Shown here piece after piece: positions 63,393-64,000 of a stretch of DNA of 64,000 nt (position 1 is its first letter; every line of letters starts with the position of its first letter). The notes under the pieces are model-generated. The model saw only the letters and a program-made list of their open reading frames with translations. It made no database searches and was not told the DNA's origin. Source of the stretch: Luteimonas mephitis DSM 12574 (GTDB taxonomy: Bacteria > Pseudomonadota > Gammaproteobacteria > Xanthomonadales > Xanthomonadaceae); the NCBI RefSeq assembly GCF_000422305.1, contig NZ_KE383816.1, positions 732,566 to 796,565 of the forward strand. Direction: 5' to 3'. A program made the position numbers and the translations under genes.

Positions 63393-64000
63393 GCGAGGAT
63401 TTCCGCAGTTGGCTCGACGCACACGCCGGCGACGAGTGGCATTGGTACATCAAGCGCTTGGCCGCGAATGACACCAATGCGACGGGGGCGCATCAGGCCG
63501 GTCCCTACCTACCGAAACAGCAAGCGTTTGACCTCTTTCCATCGCTCCGCGCCCAGACCCCCAACCCCAAGGTGGTTTTTGCCGCGTCCGTCGACTCCCA
63601 CGGCCTTCCGGAACGTGATGTGACCGTGACCTGGTACAACCAGCGCTCCCGGAACGAGTGCCGCATCACCCGTTGGGGTGGGCAAGTCTCGCCAGTCGTG
63701 CATCCTGACTCCACCGGCGCCGCTGTCGTGCTTGCGTTCCGCAAGCAGTCCGGCACTGACTCCGACTACTGCGCGGTGTGGGTCTGCAGAGAGGCAGAGG
63801 TCGAAGTTCTGGAAGAGCGAGTCGGCCCGGTGGAGCCCGGACTTCCCCTCCTCGTTTCGGGACAACTCCCACTGTTCCGGGCGCCCACGCAAACCAGTTG
63901 CACGCTGACGGCTGCGACGATGCCCGCGGATTGGTTGACACGATTCCCTGCAGGACAGGAAATTGCCGAGTATTGCGCGCAGCTGCGTCGCGCACCCGGC
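63389..64000 (+). CDS. EcoRII-type restriction endonuclease, N-terminal part (cut by window end)
   Basis: 204 codons open to the end of the window. The N-terminal effector-binding domain matches EcoRII: WYIKRLAANDTNATGAHQAG (E. coli: YIKRLSANDTGATGGHQVG), then RITRWGG and a PADWLTRFPAGQEI block. EcoRII is a type IIE enzyme cutting CCWGG that needs a second site as effector. The catalytic PD-(D/E)xK domain lies beyond the window. Translationally coupled to vsr. Confidence 0.92.
   Translation, partial: MSEDFRSWLDAHAGDEWHWYIKRLAANDTNATGAHQAGPYLPKQQAFDLFPSLRAQTPNPKVVFAASVDSHGLPERDVTVTWYNQRSRNECRITRWGGQVSPVVHPDSTGAAVVLAFRKQSGTDSDYCAVWVCREAEVEVLEERVGPVEPGLPLLVSGQLPLFRAPTQTSCTLTAATMPADWLTRFPAGQEIAEYCAQLRRAPG

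Overview
The window is a very GC-rich, gene-dense chromosomal segment of a gammaproteobacterium, almost certainly a Xanthomonadaceae member (Lysobacter/Luteimonas/Xanthomonas relatives). The pointers are a complete oleABCD set whose OleA closely resembles the Xanthomonas enzyme, an Ax21-family outer-membrane protein, the hemD-hemX-hemY order, a protein with a C-terminal domain like those of Xanthomonadales X-T4SS effectors, and several families of imperfect intergenic palindromes. No rRNA, tRNA, CRISPR array or insertion sequence was seen.

Layout. 1-7463: end of an SDR gene, then an RND efflux operon (membrane-fusion protein, permease, a second SDR, NodT-type outer-membrane factor). 7838-10822: secreted M28 peptidase, then an AhpD-like gene and an ECF41/SigJ sigma factor with a matching ECF41-type promoter. 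10865-14952: two-gene membrane-protein operon and a lipoprotein M3 peptidase. 15123-28654: a long block of minus-strand genes for peptide and D-amino-acid scavenging (two penicillin-binding-type serine hydrolases, APC-like transporter, DgcN-like and DgcA-like enzymes, TonB receptor, N-acyl-D-amino-acid deacylase relative, POT transporter), flanked by a divergent XRE-cupin regulator. Two promoters in this block share a 16-bp element.

28679-34089: acyltransferase, arfB, small secreted protein, truC, ubiB-ubiJ, DUF1328 peptide. 34146-39441: oleD, oleC, an opposite-strand cysteine-cluster gene, oleB and oleA, for head-to-head hydrocarbon/beta-lactone synthesis. 39536-48947: DUF4156 lipoprotein, M16 protease, SDR, trmL, Ax21-like protein, gpsA-secB-rhodanese, lipoprotein and thioesterase. 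49038-52327: hemD-hemX-hemY. 52438-55125: an orphan small gene, then a lipoprotein immunity candidate and an X-T4SS effector candidate. 55208-61250: thiolase, unknown protein, GNAT, sodC, ntrC-ntrB with an NtrC-type box at the ntrB start. 61445-64000: a compact restriction-modification island (Dcm/M.EcoRII-type methylase, unknown 93-aa protein, Vsr, EcoRII-type endonuclease cut by the window end).

The most interesting parts are the co-regulated D-amino-acid/peptide locus, the effector-immunity pair with an unassigned toxin domain, and the EcoRII-type island carrying both Vsr and an unknown small protein. All functions are inferred from reading the sequence; no database search was run.
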